A DNA stretch of 64,000 nucleotides from CBDATW01 sp965200605 (GTDB taxonomy: Bacteria; Bacillota_I; Bacilli_A; CBDATW01). Within the stretch, counting starts at the first letter, position 1, and the number at the start of each line of letters is the position of its first letter. The stretch covers positions 372,001 to 436,000 of the forward strand of contig CBDATW010000002.1 of the NCBI GenBank assembly GCA_965200605.1, read 5' to 3'. Shown piece after piece: positions 62,666 through 64,000 of the stretch. The notes under the pieces were generated by a model. The model was given only the letters and a program-made list of their open reading frames with translations, was not told the DNA's origin and ran no database searches. The position numbers were made by a program, and so were the translations under genes.

Positions 62666-63490
62666 ATGAAAAATTCATTAGACTATATTAAAAACAATTC
62701 TCACAAAGCCATTAAAAAATTTGGCCAAAATTTTTTGATAGATAAAAATATTATTAAAAAAATAGTAAATGCTCAAAAAATTGATAAAAATACATGTGTA
62801 ATTGAGATTGGCCCAGGCCTAGGTGCTTTAACTTTAGAATTAAGTAAAAATGCAGGATACCTTTTAGCTTATGAAATTGATAAAAATCTTGTTTCATTAT
62901 TAAGGGACAATTTTAAAAATATTAAAAATATTAAAATAAAGCAAAAAGATTTTATGAAGATTGATTTAAATAAAAAAACAAATGAATTAAAAAAAGAATT
63001 TAATAAAATTGTTGTTATTTCAAATTTACCTTATTATCTTTCATCTCAAATGATAGTAAAAGTTTTGCAATCAAATAAAATTGATAGTGCTATTTTTATG
63101 ATGCAAAAAGAGTTTGGCCAAAGACTATCTGCTAAAATCTCAACTAAAAAATATAATAACTTTACAATTTTAGTAAATTATTATTCTAATATTAAAAAAT
63201 TATTTATTGTTCCACCAACTGTCTTTATTCCTAGGCCTAAAGTTGAAAGTGTTGTTTTTGAATTTCAAATTAAAAAAAATCGAAAAAAAATTAATAATGA
63301 AGATAAATTTTTTAAATTTTTAAAAGAAATTTTTTCACAAAAAAGAAAAACAATTTTAAATAATTTATCTAATGTTTTAAATAATAAAACAATAGCAAAA
63401 AGAATTTTAGAAAATTTAAATATAGATAAAAAATTAAGACCAGAAAATTTAAATATAGATGAATTTATTAATATATATAATCAAACTTAA
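62666..63490 (+). CDS. rsmA: 16S rRNA (adenine1518/1519-N6)-dimethyltransferase
   Basis: KsgA, 274 residues. KKFGQNFLIDKNIIKKI, VIEIGPGLGALTLELSK (SAM loop), AYEIDKNLV, and catalytic VVISNLPYYLSSQM. FVPPTVFIPRPKVESVV-like block (IVPPTVFIPRPKVES) is intact. It follows rnmV by 12 nt. Confidence 0.96.
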   Translation: MKNSLDYIKNNSHKAIKKFGQNFLIDKNIIKKIVNAQKIDKNTCVIEIGPGLGALTLELSKNAGYLLAYEIDKNLVSLLRDNFKNIKNIKIKQKDFMKIDLNKKTNELKKEFNKIVVISNLPYYLSSQMIVKVLQSNKIDSAIFMMQKEFGQRLSAKISTKKYNNFTILVNYYSNIKKLFIVPPTVFIPRPKVESVVFEFQIKKNRKKINNEDKFFKFLKEIFSQKRKTILNNLSNVLNNKTIAKRILENLNIDKKLRPENLNIDEFINIYNQT

Positions 63491-63511
63491 AATGTTAATC
63501 TTTTAATTTGA

Positions 63512-63517
63512 TATAAT
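63512..63517 (+). promoter_or_regulatory. Extended -10 promoter element of prs
   Basis: TGA-TATAAT, about 24 nt before the prs ATG, after the end of rsmA. No convincing -35. Confidence 0.5.
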
Positions 63518-63540
63518 TATAGTGAAAGTGAGCAAAAATA

Positions 63541-64000
63541 ATGAAAGATACAGTAATATTTTCACTTACAAACAATGCAAAATTAACAAAAGCAGTTTGT
63601 AAAAAACTAAAAACAAAAGCAGGAACAGCCAGACTTGTAAAATTTGCTAATGGCGAAATTTTAACTAAAGCTGATACATCAGTTAGAGGAAAAGATGTTT
63701 TTGTTATTCAATCAACATCTAATCCAGTTAATGATTCTATAATGGAATTATTAATATTTGTTGATTCTTTAAAAAGGGCTTCTGCAAAATCAATTACAGC
63801 CATCATTCCTTATCTTGGATATTCAAGACAAGATAGAAAAGCAGCTGGTAGACAACCAATTACAGCAAAATTAATTGCTAATTTAATCCAACAAGCAGGA
63901 GTAACAAATGTGGTAACATTTGATCTTCATGCTCCTCAAATTCAAGGATTTTATGATATTCCAACAGATAATCTCAAAGCCCTTTCAATAATTAGAAAAG
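63541..64000 (+). CDS. prs: Ribose-phosphate pyrophosphokinase (3' end outside window)
   Basis: The first 153 codons of PRPP synthetase. LVKFANGEILTKADTSVRGKDVFVIQS, then the PRPP/ATP part IIPYLGYSRQDRKAAGRQPI and VVTFDLHAPQIQGFYDIP, which holds the DLHxxQIQGFF motif. PRPP is the co-substrate of both Hpt-like enzymes in this window. The open frame continues past the right edge. Confidence 0.95.
   Translation, partial: MKDTVIFSLTNNAKLTKAVCKKLKTKAGTARLVKFANGEILTKADTSVRGKDVFVIQSTSNPVNDSIMELLIFVDSLKRASAKSITAIIPYLGYSRQDRKAAGRQPITAKLIANLIQQAGVTNVVTFDLHAPQIQGFYDIPTDNLKALSIIRK

Overview
The window is about 64 kb of a very AT-rich genome from a mollicute that reads UGA as tryptophan. In-frame TGA codons fall at conserved Trp or internal positions of nearly every housekeeping gene (gyrB, tkt, ald, purA, serS, ftsH, copA). 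All calls below use genetic code 4, so several genes run past apparent TGA stops. I cannot name the species. Threonine dehydrogenase with KBL, alanine dehydrogenase, ThyX, a BioY and an IspF are unusual or patchy among mycoplasmas.

The replication origin lies at about 60.43-60.72 kb, where five TTTTCCACA DnaA boxes sit between dnaA (minus) and rpmH (plus). Nearly all genes point away from it. To the right, on plus, are rpmH-rnpA-yidC-rnmV-rsmA-prs. To the left, on minus, are dnaA-dnaN-S4 protein-gyrB-gyrA, a membrane protein, T-box-serS, the SRP RNA, tadA, and dnaX-tmk-holB-rsmI-zinc-ribbon protein. Then comes a run of genes with very small gaps: thyX-hpt-hpt-rsmG-purA-purB-parA-parB-ychF-mod-res-ispF-pth-tilS-ftsH (45.07 to 29.24 kb). 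A complete Type III restriction-modification system sits inside this run. Two 16-bp parS sites lie at either end of serS, with parAB about 11 kb away.

From 29 kb down to 1 the layout is more mixed. It holds tkt-ald; folC-folT; a Type II R-M pair behind 21-bp tandem repeats; mgtE-copA; degV and bioY on plus; prmC; a dUTPase, a YgjP-type metallopeptidase and a PTS EIIA; then a thiamine-related cluster (ThiT - transketolase-like - ThiT - two microproteins - flavodoxin-like). After that come tdh-kbl on plus (threonine to glycine plus acetyl-CoA), lplA, tRNA-Lys and tRNA-Leu, an RluD-type pseudouridine synthase, a probable small RNA, an EIIB-like membrane protein, RNase J on plus, and rsmD-coaD-gmk-prpC-prkC.

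The most interesting region is 10.1-14.4 kb. Two ThiT-type vitamin transporters flank a full-length transketolase paralogue that has lost most catalytic residues. Each ThiT gene is preceded by a similar leader, with a conserved element of about 46 nt followed by a terminator-like hairpin. This looks like an unclassified riboswitch and does not match the TPP aptamer. Also notable are a promoter-driven 84-nt RNA next to a 15-T homopolymer between divergent promoters, a PTS EIIB relative without its phosphocysteine, and a KBL with Trp in place of a conserved active-site His.
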